Shown here piece by piece: positions 36,336 to 44,482 of a stretch of 64,000 bases of DNA; within the stretch, counting starts at the first letter, position 1, and each line of letters opens with the position of its first letter. Source of the DNA: Lysobacter enzymogenes (GTDB taxonomy: Bacteria; Pseudomonadota; Gammaproteobacteria; Xanthomonadales; Xanthomonadaceae). The position numbers were made by a program, and so were the translations under genes. A model generated the notes under the pieces. It was not told the DNA's origin and made no database searches. It saw only the letters and a program-made list of their open reading frames with translations. The stretch is taken from NCBI RefSeq assembly GCF_900106525.1, contig NZ_FNOG01000002.1, forward strand, positions 659,563 through 723,562, written 5' to 3'.

Positions 36336-37357
36336 GCGATCCCATCTTCCCCGGCCCGAACGAACCGCATCCGCACCTGCGCCAGCACCGGCTGGTGGTG
36401 CTGCTGGTCGACGACCAGCCGATCATCGGCGAAGCCGTGCGCCGCGCGCTGGCCAGCGAGGCCGACATCGATTTCCACTACTGCGCCCAGGCGGCCGAAG
36501 CGGTGGCCGCGGCCGAAGCGCTGCGCCCGAACGTGATCATGCAGGACCTGGTGATGCCCGGCGTCGACGGCATGACCCTGGTCCATCACTACCGCATCCA
36601 CCCGGTGCTGAAGAACGTGCCGGTGATCGTGCTGTCGAGCAAGGAAGACGCGGTGGTCAAGAGCCAGGCCTTCTCCACTGGCGCCACCGACTATCTGGTC
36701 AAGCTGCCCGATTCGATCGAACTGATCGCGCGCGTGCGCCACCACGCCCGCGCCTACCTCAACCAGATCGAACGCGACGAGGCCTACCGCGTGCTCAGCG
36801 AGCACCAGCAGCGCCTGCTCGAACTCAACGAAACCCTGCGCCGGCTCAGCGACGTCGACGGCCTGACCGGCCTCAACAACCGCCGCTACCTGGATTCCTA
36901 CCTGGAAACCGAATGGCGCCGCGCCCTGCGCGAAGGCGCCGACTTCGCGGTGCTGATGCTCGATGTGGACAACTTCAAGCTCTACAACGACTACTACGGC
37001 CATCTGGCCGGCGACGAAGTGCTCAAGGACGTCGCCGGGGTGATGCGCCGCACCGTGCAGCGCCCGGCCGACCTGACCGCGCGCTACGGCGGCGAAGAAT
37101 TCACCGTGGTGCTGCCGGCCACCTCGGCCAGCGGCGCGCTGCAGCTGGCCGAACAGATCTGCGCCGGCGTGCGCGCGCTGTCGCTGCCCAACCGCGCCGC
37201 GCCGTCGGGGCTGGTGACCGTCAGCATCGGCGTCGCCGCGTCCTCGCCGGCGCAGGGCGAGCGTTACGCGCCGTTGCTGCGGGTCGCGGACATGGCGTTG
37301 TATGAGGCCAAGCGCGCCGGCAAGGATCGGGCGGTGTATCGGACCAAGGACGAGTAA
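36332..37357 (+). CDS. wspR: Diguanylate cyclase response regulator WspR
   Basis: The 341-residue output protein makes cyclic di-GMP when phosphorylated by WspE. A receiver (VVLLVDDQPIIGEAVRRAL, Asp in VIMQDLVMPGVDG) is joined by a helical stalk to a GGDEF domain with the active-site RYGGEEF and, five residues upstream, RPAD as the RxxD inhibitory site. Both enzymatic and feedback sites are intact. It closes the wsp operon; no clear terminator follows. Confidence 0.96.
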   Translation: MSDPIFPGPNEPHPHLRQHRLVVLLVDDQPIIGEAVRRALASEADIDFHYCAQAAEAVAAAEALRPNVIMQDLVMPGVDGMTLVHHYRIHPVLKNVPVIVLSSKEDAVVKSQAFSTGATDYLVKLPDSIELIARVRHHARAYLNQIERDEAYRVLSEHQQRLLELNETLRRLSDVDGLTGLNNRRYLDSYLETEWRRALREGADFAVLMLDVDNFKLYNDYYGHLAGDEVLKDVAGVMRRTVQRPADLTARYGGEEFTVVLPATSASGALQLAEQICAGVRALSLPNRAAPSGLVTVSIGVAASSPAQGERYAPLLRVADMALYEAKRAGKDRAVYRTKDE

Positions 37358-37739
37358 GCGCGCTCGCCATCGCTGCCGGGATTCGCGCACGACCGGTCAA
37401 ACGGTGCGCGGCGTTTTTTCGTTCGACACACGCAGCGGCGCGCTGCGCTGCAAGCCCACCGGCGCGCACACGCGCCACGCCGCCGATCGCGTCGAGACGC
37501 TCGGCCTTCTCTCGCACCGTTGCGACCGGGCGCGACACTGGTTTCGACTCAAGAGTTCGCCCTAGCCTCGCGCGGCCGGAATGCGCCGCAGCGCCCAGAA
37601 CCGCGCGCCCGGCCGCGACCCGTGGCACCCGCCGGCGGCGCTCTGCGTTGTTCTTGCTGACCGGCCCGCAACGGGCCCGCCGCTGGCCCGGCGAACCGAC
37701 CCAGCGTCCACGACGTCCATCGATCACAGGGGGTGATGT
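37358..37739. other. Gap without a gene
   Basis: Between wspR and the next gene no convincing frame, RNA or terminator is seen. The sequence is GC-rich, and only the AGGGGG ribosome-binding site right before 37740 is recognisable. Confidence 0.6.
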
Positions 37740-38648
37740 ATGGGAATCCTCAGGCCGCGGGCCTATCCGACCAAGCTGTTCCTCAATGCCGCCGACCACA
37801 CCTACGTGGAGTGCGGAAGCGGCGGCAAGGCCTGGGGCTGCTGGGGCGGCAAGACCGGCGGACGCATGCTGCGCCAGGCCGCGGGCAGCACCCTGCGCGC
37901 CGACGCCATCGCCGGCAAGCGCGAACGCGCCGGCATCACCTGCTACCTCGTCAACGGCGTCTGCCATCAGGCCGCCAATCGCATCCTGCTGCCGGCCGCG
38001 ATCACCGTCGTCGGCGCGCGCGGCTACTCGCTGTCGAGCGCCATTTTCGGCGTCTACGGCCGCCCGCGCGGCCCCCTGGGCACCTGCTCGGCGCCGTTCG
38101 ACCAGCACATCGGCGTCAGCGGCGAACTGCCCGCATGTCTGCAAGGCCCTGCGGACGACTACGTCGAACCGACTCTGCCCAGCGAGGACGACCACGCGCG
38201 CGGCCCGGACGATTTCGCCGATCCGGCCTACATGGCCGCGGTCAACGAGCTCTACCAGGACCGCTTCGTGCGCGCGCTCGACGATAACGTCGACGCCTAC
38301 GGCTTCCAGATGGAGCACTTCGCCCTGTTCGTCGAACACAAGGAGCGCACCACGCCGCTGGCGCTGACCGCCTCCGCGCGCGACCGGGTGATGGCCGCGC
38401 GCAGCGACTTCGAAAAGGACCGCATCGAAATCGAACAGGGCCTGGCCTCCTCGCGCGACGCCCTGGCCTTCGTCGACGCCTTCGACGCGCTGACCCTGCG
38501 CTTCCAGGACGACGCCGCCGACGCGCTCGGCGAAGACAACTACCGCCACCTGCTTGACCTTTGGCCGGAAGAGCGCATCGTGTTGTCCGACCCCGATATC
38601 GTGGCATCGGCGTATGGCTCCAACTCCCGCGGACCGGCAGTCAGCTGA
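37740..38648 (+). CDS. Unknown protein with Cys/His signature
   Basis: The 302-residue protein starts at the ATG at 37740 behind AGGGGG. It opens with KLFLNAADHTYVECGSGGKA and a cysteine-rich first half: ECGSGGKAWGCWGGKTGG, ITCYLVNGVCHQAANRILLP and LGTCSAPF. The spaced Cys and the CHQxANR motif suggest a metal site or a catalytic Cys-His pair. The second half is acidic and helical. There is no signal peptide. I recall similar proteins of unknown role in other bacteria but cannot name a family. The next gene overlaps by 35 bases, so the two are probably made together. Confidence 0.7.
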   Translation: MGILRPRAYPTKLFLNAADHTYVECGSGGKAWGCWGGKTGGRMLRQAAGSTLRADAIAGKRERAGITCYLVNGVCHQAANRILLPAAITVVGARGYSLSSAIFGVYGRPRGPLGTCSAPFDQHIGVSGELPACLQGPADDYVEPTLPSEDDHARGPDDFADPAYMAAVNELYQDRFVRALDDNVDAYGFQMEHFALFVEHKERTTPLALTASARDRVMAARSDFEKDRIEIEQGLASSRDALAFVDAFDALTLRFQDDAADALGEDNYRHLLDLWPEERIVLSDPDIVASAYGSNSRGPAVS

Positions 38649-39012
38649 TTTCGGGCCGAAACTGACCCGGGACGACTACGAGCGCCGCATCGTCGCCCTG
38701 CACGAGGGCGCGCCGCCAATGCCCGACGCCGAACGCGAGCGACGCACCCGGCGCGGCGAACTCGACCTGCTGATCGACTACCGCCTCGGCCAACGCTTCC
38801 CGGACTCGCGCCGGGAGGCGTTGTGGCAGGCGCAGGAGCGTTTGGACAAGCGGCGGGTGTGGCATTTGCTCGCGGGCATTCTTGCGCATCCGCGCGATCC
38901 GTCGGCGGCGGTGGCGCGGGCGCAGGTGCGGGGGTTCGCGAAGGTGTTGACGCGCGAGGAACTGAGCGAGCTGTTGGATTTTCCGCCTGAGGATCTACAA
39001 CGCTTGCTGTGA
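38614..39012 (+). CDS. Small helical protein, partner of the preceding gene
   Basis: The likely start is the ATG at 38614 (MAPTPADRQSADFGPKLTRD), inside the previous gene. This gives 132 residues. The open frame begins at 38554, but that part is antiphase to the real gene. The protein is charged and helical (LTRDDYERRIVALHEG, ERRTRRGELDLLIDYRLGQR, FAKVLTREELSELLDFP). Overlap and size fit an accessory or immunity partner. No family recognised. Confidence 0.6.
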   Translation: MAPTPADRQSADFGPKLTRDDYERRIVALHEGAPPMPDAERERRTRRGELDLLIDYRLGQRFPDSRREALWQAQERLDKRRVWHLLAGILAHPRDPSAAVARAQVRGFAKVLTREELSELLDFPPEDLQRLL

Positions 39013-39109
39013 GCGCGCAGCACTACGTCGGCAGCGATGCTGCGACAGCCGAGGGAACGCGCGGGACGCATCGCCTGCTTGCGTGTTATCCAGTCGCTTC
39101 GGATCTCGG

Positions 39110-40546
39110 TTACATAGTCAACTTTGGCCCGCCTTGGCCTGGACCCTCCATCGCTTGGGTCTGTGCCTGAGCCTGCGGTTGGGCTTGCTGTCGATTGAGC
39201 TGTTCGACGCGGTCCAGGCTCCTCTCTGCCGGCACCTGGGCTGCAGTATTGGCCTCCACCGCGAGATGGTGATGCGGACCCGACGGTCCATGCGGCGAGG
39301 CATAACCGATGAGGTTGAGCGCGCCATCCGCCCCCTTGCCGATGACCACCCCGGAGAGGTTCTGACCTACGGCAGGATCGGCCTTCACTGCCGCTAGGCC
39401 CGCGGCAGCAAGGTTGCGGGCTTCAGTCTGGCTCCAACGGCCATCGGCCTGGGCGGCACGGTGGAACATCTCGAAGGCCGGTTGGTCGGGATGGCCAGGG
39501 CTGTCCGCACGAAACGCTTGGGCAGGGCTCTGGACTTGAGCGGAGCTGTCCAGCCTGTGCGAGTTTTCAGCTGCAGATTGGGTCTGGGTGTGCGACACGC
39601 TTTCGTATTCGCGCCGACCGTTGCTCGTGTCCACATACGAAAACGAACGCCCGTTGCCGCCTAGGTCCAAGCCTGCTCGCTCGATGCGGTTGCGGTCGAG
39701 CTTCAAGGTTGCCATGTCGAGCTCGATGGTGGGCACATGCATCGTGGTGCCCTTCGCGTAATCGCTAAGCTCGCTGGCGGCCATCTTCATGACATAGGTG
39801 CCATGGGTGTCGCGGTAACTGCTGTCGCCATGCTGGCCGATGCTTGCCCCCGGGTCGGTGTAGCACGCCGCCACGGCCTCAATGGCGGGACTGGTGCGAA
39901 ACTGCTTGCCGATTACCTGGATACCAGCGGGCGACAGGGTGATGCCGGGAGCGAGCGTCCCCTTGTCGACACAAGGGGTGGACAGATCCGCCCGGCGCAG
40001 AAACTCGGCCCGATCAAAAGAGCCATCGGTGCCGGCCGTGCGACTGGCTAAGGCATTCATACCGACGAGCTCAGCCATCGCCTCGTTGCGGCGCATGAAA
40101 CTGACATAGCGGTTCGCCGGCCCGGTAAGGTCGGCAGAGGTTCCGTCGTGGGACGCGGTCCTTATGGTCTCGCCCATGGTGTAGCGCAGAGCGTAGCGCT
40201 CGCGCTCTGAGGCGTCTGCAAGCAGCGCATGGCCGGCTTCGTGGCCGATGACCACGGCCAAGTTATCTCGCCTGGCGGAGGCGTTATCGAAGCTCTTGGC
40301 GTCGAAGTTGCTGGTGTTGAGATGGATCGTGCCGGTGCGCTGCTGGTAGTGGCCGGACTGGAAGGGCTCGTTAGTCGTATCCAGGTGCGTCAGCGAGCCG
40401 TTCTCGATCGCCGCCACCATGACATTGCTGAGGTAGGGGGAACTGGTGATCGTGGCTTCGATGTCGGCAATGGCAGACGGCGGCAGCCCCTTCTTCTGGG
40501 CGAGCTCCTCAATGAGCGGGCGGATCTCCGGACGCAACTGGCTCAC
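39110..40546 (-). CDS. Type IV secretion effector with zincin motif and XVIPCD
   Basis: The 478-residue protein has two recognisable parts. Residues about 40-170 hold a zinc-peptidase motif VVIGHEAGHALLADASE (His102, Glu103, His106) with a candidate third ligand in RRNEAMAEL. Residues about 350-465 look like the XVIPCD secretion domain that docks to VirD4 in Xanthomonadales: HPDQPAFEMFHRAAQADGRW, a central strand region and the Gln-rich tail NRQQAQPQAQAQTQ. It would be an X-Tfe, injected into rival bacteria. It overlaps the upstream lipoprotein gene by four bases, the usual X-Tfi/X-Tfe arrangement. The secretion machinery itself is not in the window. Confidence 0.8.
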   Translation of the reverse strand: MSQLRPEIRPLIEELAQKKGLPPSAIADIEATITSSPYLSNVMVAAIENGSLTHLDTTNEPFQSGHYQQRTGTIHLNTSNFDAKSFDNASARRDNLAVVIGHEAGHALLADASERERYALRYTMGETIRTASHDGTSADLTGPANRYVSFMRRNEAMAELVGMNALASRTAGTDGSFDRAEFLRRADLSTPCVDKGTLAPGITLSPAGIQVIGKQFRTSPAIEAVAACYTDPGASIGQHGDSSYRDTHGTYVMKMAASELSDYAKGTTMHVPTIELDMATLKLDRNRIERAGLDLGGNGRSFSYVDTSNGRREYESVSHTQTQSAAENSHRLDSSAQVQSPAQAFRADSPGHPDQPAFEMFHRAAQADGRWSQTEARNLAAAGLAAVKADPAVGQNLSGVVIGKGADGALNLIGYASPHGPSGPHHHLAVEANTAAQVPAERSLDRVEQLNRQQAQPQAQAQTQAMEGPGQGGPKLTM

Positions 40547-41277
40547 GCTTCGTCCTCGGGCGTGTTGGCATTGATCCGGACCTCCTGGATACAGCCGGCG
40601 CCGCCGGGAACCAATTGGGCCGAAACCACAAAGACAATTCCGCCCGGAGTCGGCGCGGAGCGATACAGGGCCCGCTCACTTCCGTCGCGTTGACGCACGC
40701 CTTCCGTGGCGCTGTAGCCGCGAGCACTGAGATGCTGGCGCAACTTGTCGAGAGCTAACAGGCAGCCCTCCTGGCCAGAGCGAGTTTCCTGGGACAGGCC
40801 GACCGTCCACCTGCCAGGGCGCTCCCGGTAAAGCGTGTTGACCCAGAGGGCGTAAGACCCGTGTTCGCCCAGGTCGCCGCGGGCCGCTTGCTCGCTGCCG
40901 GCCGGGTGCAGGTCCAGACCGAGGGTCTTGGCGACCTGGGGCGGCTCCAGATCGCCAGGTGATCTGAGCCCGTCAATGAGCTGGAAAATGCGCCCGATCC
41001 ATTCCTCCGGCTTGAGGGACGGCCCAAGAGGAAGGGGAGCCGTTGGCTGCGCCGGCGCGGCCGCACTTTGGGCAGCGGATTGCTCGGCGATCTGGTCGAA
41101 CCGGGCCGCAGCGCGTTCGGCCGCGGGCTCGCCGTCGATGGGAGCGCGGCTCGTTGAAGTCATGGGGGCGTCCTTGTCCTGGTCCGAAGAGGCCTGGGCC
41201 GGTGGTTGGGAGCAGCCGGCCAGAACGAGCCATGACAGTCCAATGCTCGTGTGGCGTATCCAGCGTTGCAGGGTCAT
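40543..41277 (-). CDS. Lipoprotein, probable immunity (X-Tfi) to the adjacent effector
   Basis: With the ATG at 41277 (MTLQRWIRHTSIGLSWLVLAGC) the protein has 244 residues and a clear lipobox LVLAGC at residues 17-22. A Ser/Gln/Ala-rich linker precedes a periplasmic domain (EEWIGRIFQLIDGLRSPGDL, SYALWVNTLYRERPGRWTVG, SGQEGCLLALDKLRQHLSAR) with two further cysteines. Immunity proteins of X-Tfe effectors are typically periplasmic lipoproteins encoded just upstream with a short overlap, as here. Role inferred from context. Confidence 0.75.
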   Translation of the reverse strand: MTLQRWIRHTSIGLSWLVLAGCSQPPAQASSDQDKDAPMTSTSRAPIDGEPAAERAAARFDQIAEQSAAQSAAAPAQPTAPLPLGPSLKPEEWIGRIFQLIDGLRSPGDLEPPQVAKTLGLDLHPAGSEQAARGDLGEHGSYALWVNTLYRERPGRWTVGLSQETRSGQEGCLLALDKLRQHLSARGYSATEGVRQRDGSERALYRSAPTPGGIVFVVSAQLVPGGAGCIQEVRINANTPEDEA

Positions 41278-41449
41278 GAGTGTGATCCCGTATTCCTGGC
41301 GTCTCGCCGCGAGTTGTTGAGCCTGGCCAGACAGGTCTTGGGGGCAAGGTATCTGGTCCTGGATGCAGCCAGTCCTTTTCATGCGTTCTCCGCCGCCGTG
41401 GCAAATGTGGTCAGGAACAGGTGGTATCTCGACAGCAATTCTAGAAAAG

Positions 41450-41469
41450 TAGAGCGTTAATCCGCTCTA
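41450..41469 (-). terminator. Short hairpin, possible terminator
   Basis: TAGAGCG and CGCTCTA pair over a six-base loop; on the minus strand CTTTTCT follows. It would close the broken helicase gene. The rest of 41278-41503 shows no gene. Confidence 0.4.
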
Positions 41470-41503
41470 TTCATGTCTCGCTTTGGCGGGCTCAGCAACA
41501 AAT

Positions 41504-41949
41504 CTAGATCCGACAGAAGCAGTGCTTGGTGCAATAGATCATTGCATCCATTCGGTTCCGCCGCCCCCCCCCTACGATACCGACCGACCAATGTCGAGCC
41601 CGCATGGCTTGGAGCTCTTCCGCTGAGATATGGTTCCGCCTCATGGCGACGCAGAGCAGATGGGAAGGACGCGTCATCGCTACATAGTGTTCCTTTAGCC
41701 TGCGTTGAAGATGATCCCCTCCTCTCGGCGGAAGCACACTACTGTTGCCAACGAGCCAACTTTTATGCGCTGAAGGTGGGAGCCGTTGTAGTGCGTATCC
41801 ACCACCAATGTCGCCAAATGCGCCTCACCTTTTACCGAATGGATTGATCCTACTTTAATCCGGACAAGCGGAACTTCTCGCGGGAAGCCGTAGAGGTTTC
41901 GTAAGCTCCTCCGCCTGACACAGATGTTGAAAGTAGAACTTTCTGGCAT
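41504..41949 (-). pseudogene. C-terminal remnant of a UvrD-like helicase
   Basis: The first frame from 41949 reads VKVGSIHSVKGEAHLATLVV-like text (GSIHSVKGEAHLATLVVDTHY), the conserved motif V region of UvrD/Rep helicases. After a frameshift near 41700-41737 a second frame continues with LKEHYVAMTRPSHLLCVAMR, the motif VI region. Only the last part of the gene is left; the IS3 remnant begins right at its upstream end. Helicases with this IHSVKGETH wording are common in anti-phage loci such as Gabija, but the fragment is too short to tell. Confidence 0.65.
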
Positions 41950-41954
41950 GTTCC

Positions 41955-42643
41955 CCAGGAGGTTCCGATGAAAACTTCGAAGTTCACCGAGACGCAGATC
42001 GTCTCGATCCTCAAGCAGGCTGGTGCCGGGGGGCCGGGGGGCCGGGGGGGCCGGTCAAGGACGTCTGTCGCCAGGCGGGCATCAGCGTGGCGACTTACTA
42101 CCAGTGGAAGAGCAAGTACGGTGGGCTTGAAGCCTCCGAGCTGCGCCGGGTAAAGGAGCTCGAGGCGGAGAACGAGCGGCTTAAACGAGTGTATGCGGAG
42201 CTGGCGCTGGACAACGCTGCGATGAAGGATTTGATCGCAAAAAAACTGTAGGGCCGGTGCGCAAGCGCGAGGCAGCGCGAGACCTGGTGGAGGTGCACGC
42301 GCGGCCGGTGTGTCGGTCCTGTGACTGCGTGGGCCTGTCGGAGGCGGCGTGGTACCAGCCGCTACTGGATTGGACCGTGCGCGACGCAGAGCTGATCGCT
42401 GCGCCGGCCAAGCTGGTCGAAGAGCGGCCCCGCCGTGGGTTCTGGAAGTGCCACGCGTTCCTTCGACGCAGCCATCCGCAGTGGAACCACAAACGGATCC
42501 ACCGCGTGTGCCGAGCGATGCGACTTAACCTGCGTCTTACGATCGCAGCGTTTGAACGCTACCGGCCGGCGGTGTCCCTAGCGATCTACCAGAAGGGCCA
42601 GTTCAAGAAGACGCTGGGCGACCCCAGCAAGTTCTACCCTTGA
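41955..42643 (+). mobile_element. Truncated IS3-family element (orfA/orfB remnants)
   Basis: orfA starts at 41968 (MKTSKFTETQIVSILKQAGA) and should continue as VKDVCRQAGISVATYYQWKS to a TAG at 42249-42251, the helix-turn-helix of IS3-family transposases. A G/C-run expansion at 42026-42053 shifts the frame. orfB follows from a GTG at 42257 (RKREAARDLVEVHARPVCRS, GFWKCHAFLRR, WNHKRIHRVCRAMRLNLR) but breaks off near 42530, well before the catalytic DDE region. The last codons to the stop at 42643 are foreign sequence. No inverted repeats could be set with confidence. The element is dead. Confidence 0.85.
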
Positions 42644-42725
42644 ATGTAACCAGCGAGCGATCATTGAACCACAAACGCTTGCCACAACGACGCTAAGTCC
42701 TATCAGCGCACCGAGCACAGCGGCA

Positions 42726-43277
42726 CTAGGCCTTTCGCTTGTCGAGCTGTGCTCGCCACCAAGCCGCATGCGGACTCGAACTTCGCGGCATGAAGTGCCC
42801 CAATAGGGTGATGCGATGGACGATGGCGGGCATGCGCTCAAGCCGATCTGGGCGGCCGGAAGTCCACAGTTGCAGCAACTCTGGCGTTGAAATGAGCTGC
42901 ACGCTCAAGCCGCCGGCTCGTATTGCCTCCGCCACCGGCTTGTCGTCGCTGCAGAAGGTCATCTGACGGGATGTGGCGAGCGCGATGCCTTCCGCCTCGC
43001 CATCGCCCAAACGCTCGGCCAGGCGGACCATCTGGTCCATCTCCTCTTGGGAGGTCATCTCCAGCCTACCAAGCGGGTACTCCTTGCGCAGGTCCGACAT
43101 GGACAGGCTTTTACGGACTTGGGTTCCGTTAGGCTGAAACTCGAAGGCGTAAAGAACCTCGCCTTCCACGGCCTTTCCAACGTGGAAACTTTCAGCAAAG
43201 TCCGCAAGTTCGCGGAGGCCGTCCCAGCCGCAATAAAGGTTCAACAACGTGCAGCAATCCAGCACGTATCCGGTCAT
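42726..43277 (-). CDS. PIN-domain-like nuclease, last gene of four-gene operon
   Basis: The 183-residue protein starts with YVLDCCTLLNLY, the PIN opening with Asp7. Further acidic residues fit the four-acid site: Glu38/Glu40 (AVEGEVLYA), Glu94/Glu96 (GDGEAEGIALA) and Asp111/Asp112 (CSDDKPVAEA). PIN proteins are single-strand RNases, usually toxins. Its ATG at 43277 shares a base with the stop of the XRE-ImmA/IrrE gene (TGATG), so the two are coupled like a toxin and its regulator. The C-terminus (about 145-183) is basic and extends beyond the minimal PIN fold. Confidence 0.78.
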   Translation of the reverse strand: MTGYVLDCCTLLNLYCGWDGLRELADFAESFHVGKAVEGEVLYAFEFQPNGTQVRKSLSMSDLRKEYPLGRLEMTSQEEMDQMVRLAERLGDGEAEGIALATSRQMTFCSDDKPVAEAIRAGGLSVQLISTPELLQLWTSGRPDRLERMPAIVHRITLLGHFMPRSSSPHAAWWRAQLDKRKA

Positions 43278-44482
43278 CAGGCGTTTTTCTCACGCTCCAA
43301 GACCGACGTGCTCAGCTTCAGTTTTAAAATCGGAAGTTCTTCGGTGTCGTCCACAACCATTCGGGAGATTTCCTCGGCCAGGGCTCTGGCCTCAATCGGA
43401 GAAAGCCTGACAAGTTTTGCGAACTGACTGGTCGTGATCGTTTCGGACGTCCAAGCTTGCACCGCGAGCCAGAGGTATCGACGAGGAAACGTTTCCACTT
43501 TTTCTTGCGGCGCAACGCTCTCCAGCCCGAGCTCGCGCTTCAAATCGCCGACCTTCGCCCCAGAGGCCTTGATCAAATCCCACGTGCCTCTCTGGATTAA
43601 GCGCATGTCTTCCATGCGCAAGGTCATCGCCATCAAAGATACACCATAAACATCCGCAATCCGGATGACATCGCCTACGTTTACATCTCCGGTTCGCGCC
43701 TTTGCATCGTCAAAATGGCGTTGCACCCCACCGGCAGGCATCAGAAAATTGGACGCAAACGCATCCGCAAATCGCTCCCCCTCAGGGCGGCGCTGAGGAG
43801 ACGACACGTAATCCACGCCGGGTTTGTCTCGATCAAAAAGAAAATGACCGTACTCGTGCGCCACAGTCCAACGCATCCGGGTAAGGGGATGAAGCCTGTT
43901 TACCAAGATGCAATACCCAAACCCTGGAACGAACGTGTAAAGACCAGCCAACTTCGAGTTCAAAGCGTCCGCAAAGACCTGGACACCGACCTCATCCAGG
44001 GTCTTGCGAAGGTTGGCGATGGGTTCGCGCTCGCCTAAACCTAAACGGTTGCGCTCGTCTTGCGCCACTCGCGCCCCGACTCGCTCGACCGATAGTTGAG
44101 AACGCTCGATCGCAGGGGGCGGTACCACCGGAATGAAGCGCGTGTAGGTCTTATCCAACAAGAACCGGTAATCGTCAACAAAGGACGCCAGTTTCTCCAA
44201 GGCCTCGCCCACCCCAGAGTCGCCCTCTGCCCCCGAAATCTCCGCTCGAAGGTGGGGCGCAATCACGGGAACGGGCGCGTCCGGACGCACTAGGCGGCTG
44301 ACCTGCGTCCTGTAGAGCTCAGCCAGGGACAACAACTCGTGGGATTTGACCTCCCGCGCTCCCTTTTCAATCGCGATGTAGGTCGGCCTGCTCATTCCTA
44401 AGTGATGAGCCGCGTCCGCTTGGGAAACGCCCGCAGCCTTTCGCGCCGCCGTGATCCTTTCAGCGAGGGCGCTGGCACTCAT
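43277..44482 (-). CDS. XRE regulator fused to ImmA/IrrE metallopeptidase
   Basis: The 401-residue protein has an N-terminal helix-turn-helix (residues 5-65; SQADAAHHLGMSRPTYIAIE) and a zinc-peptidase domain of the ImmA/IrrE type with WTVAHEYGHFLFD (His209, Glu210, His213) and the third ligand in GERFADAFASNFLMP (Glu236). A C-terminal helical region follows. Such proteins repress a promoter until their peptidase cuts a regulator, often themselves or a partner. The start overlaps the end of the QueC-like gene by four bases, and the stop overlaps the PIN gene. Confidence 0.88.
   Translation of the reverse strand: MSASALAERITAARKAAGVSQADAAHHLGMSRPTYIAIEKGAREVKSHELLSLAELYRTQVSRLVRPDAPVPVIAPHLRAEISGAEGDSGVGEALEKLASFVDDYRFLLDKTYTRFIPVVPPPAIERSQLSVERVGARVAQDERNRLGLGEREPIANLRKTLDEVGVQVFADALNSKLAGLYTFVPGFGYCILVNRLHPLTRMRWTVAHEYGHFLFDRDKPGVDYVSSPQRRPEGERFADAFASNFLMPAGGVQRHFDDAKARTGDVNVGDVIRIADVYGVSLMAMTLRMEDMRLIQRGTWDLIKASGAKVGDLKRELGLESVAPQEKVETFPRRYLWLAVQAWTSETITTSQFAKLVRLSPIEARALAEEISRMVVDDTEELPILKLKLSTSVLEREKNA

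Noticed and set aside
41504-41949. Intact Gabija system
   Set aside because: Only a frameshifted helicase end remains, with no GajA-type nuclease gene.
42578-42841. Separate small membrane gene overlapping the PIN gene end
   Set aside because: The frame is antiphase to the PIN gene for most of its length and has no ribosome-binding site.
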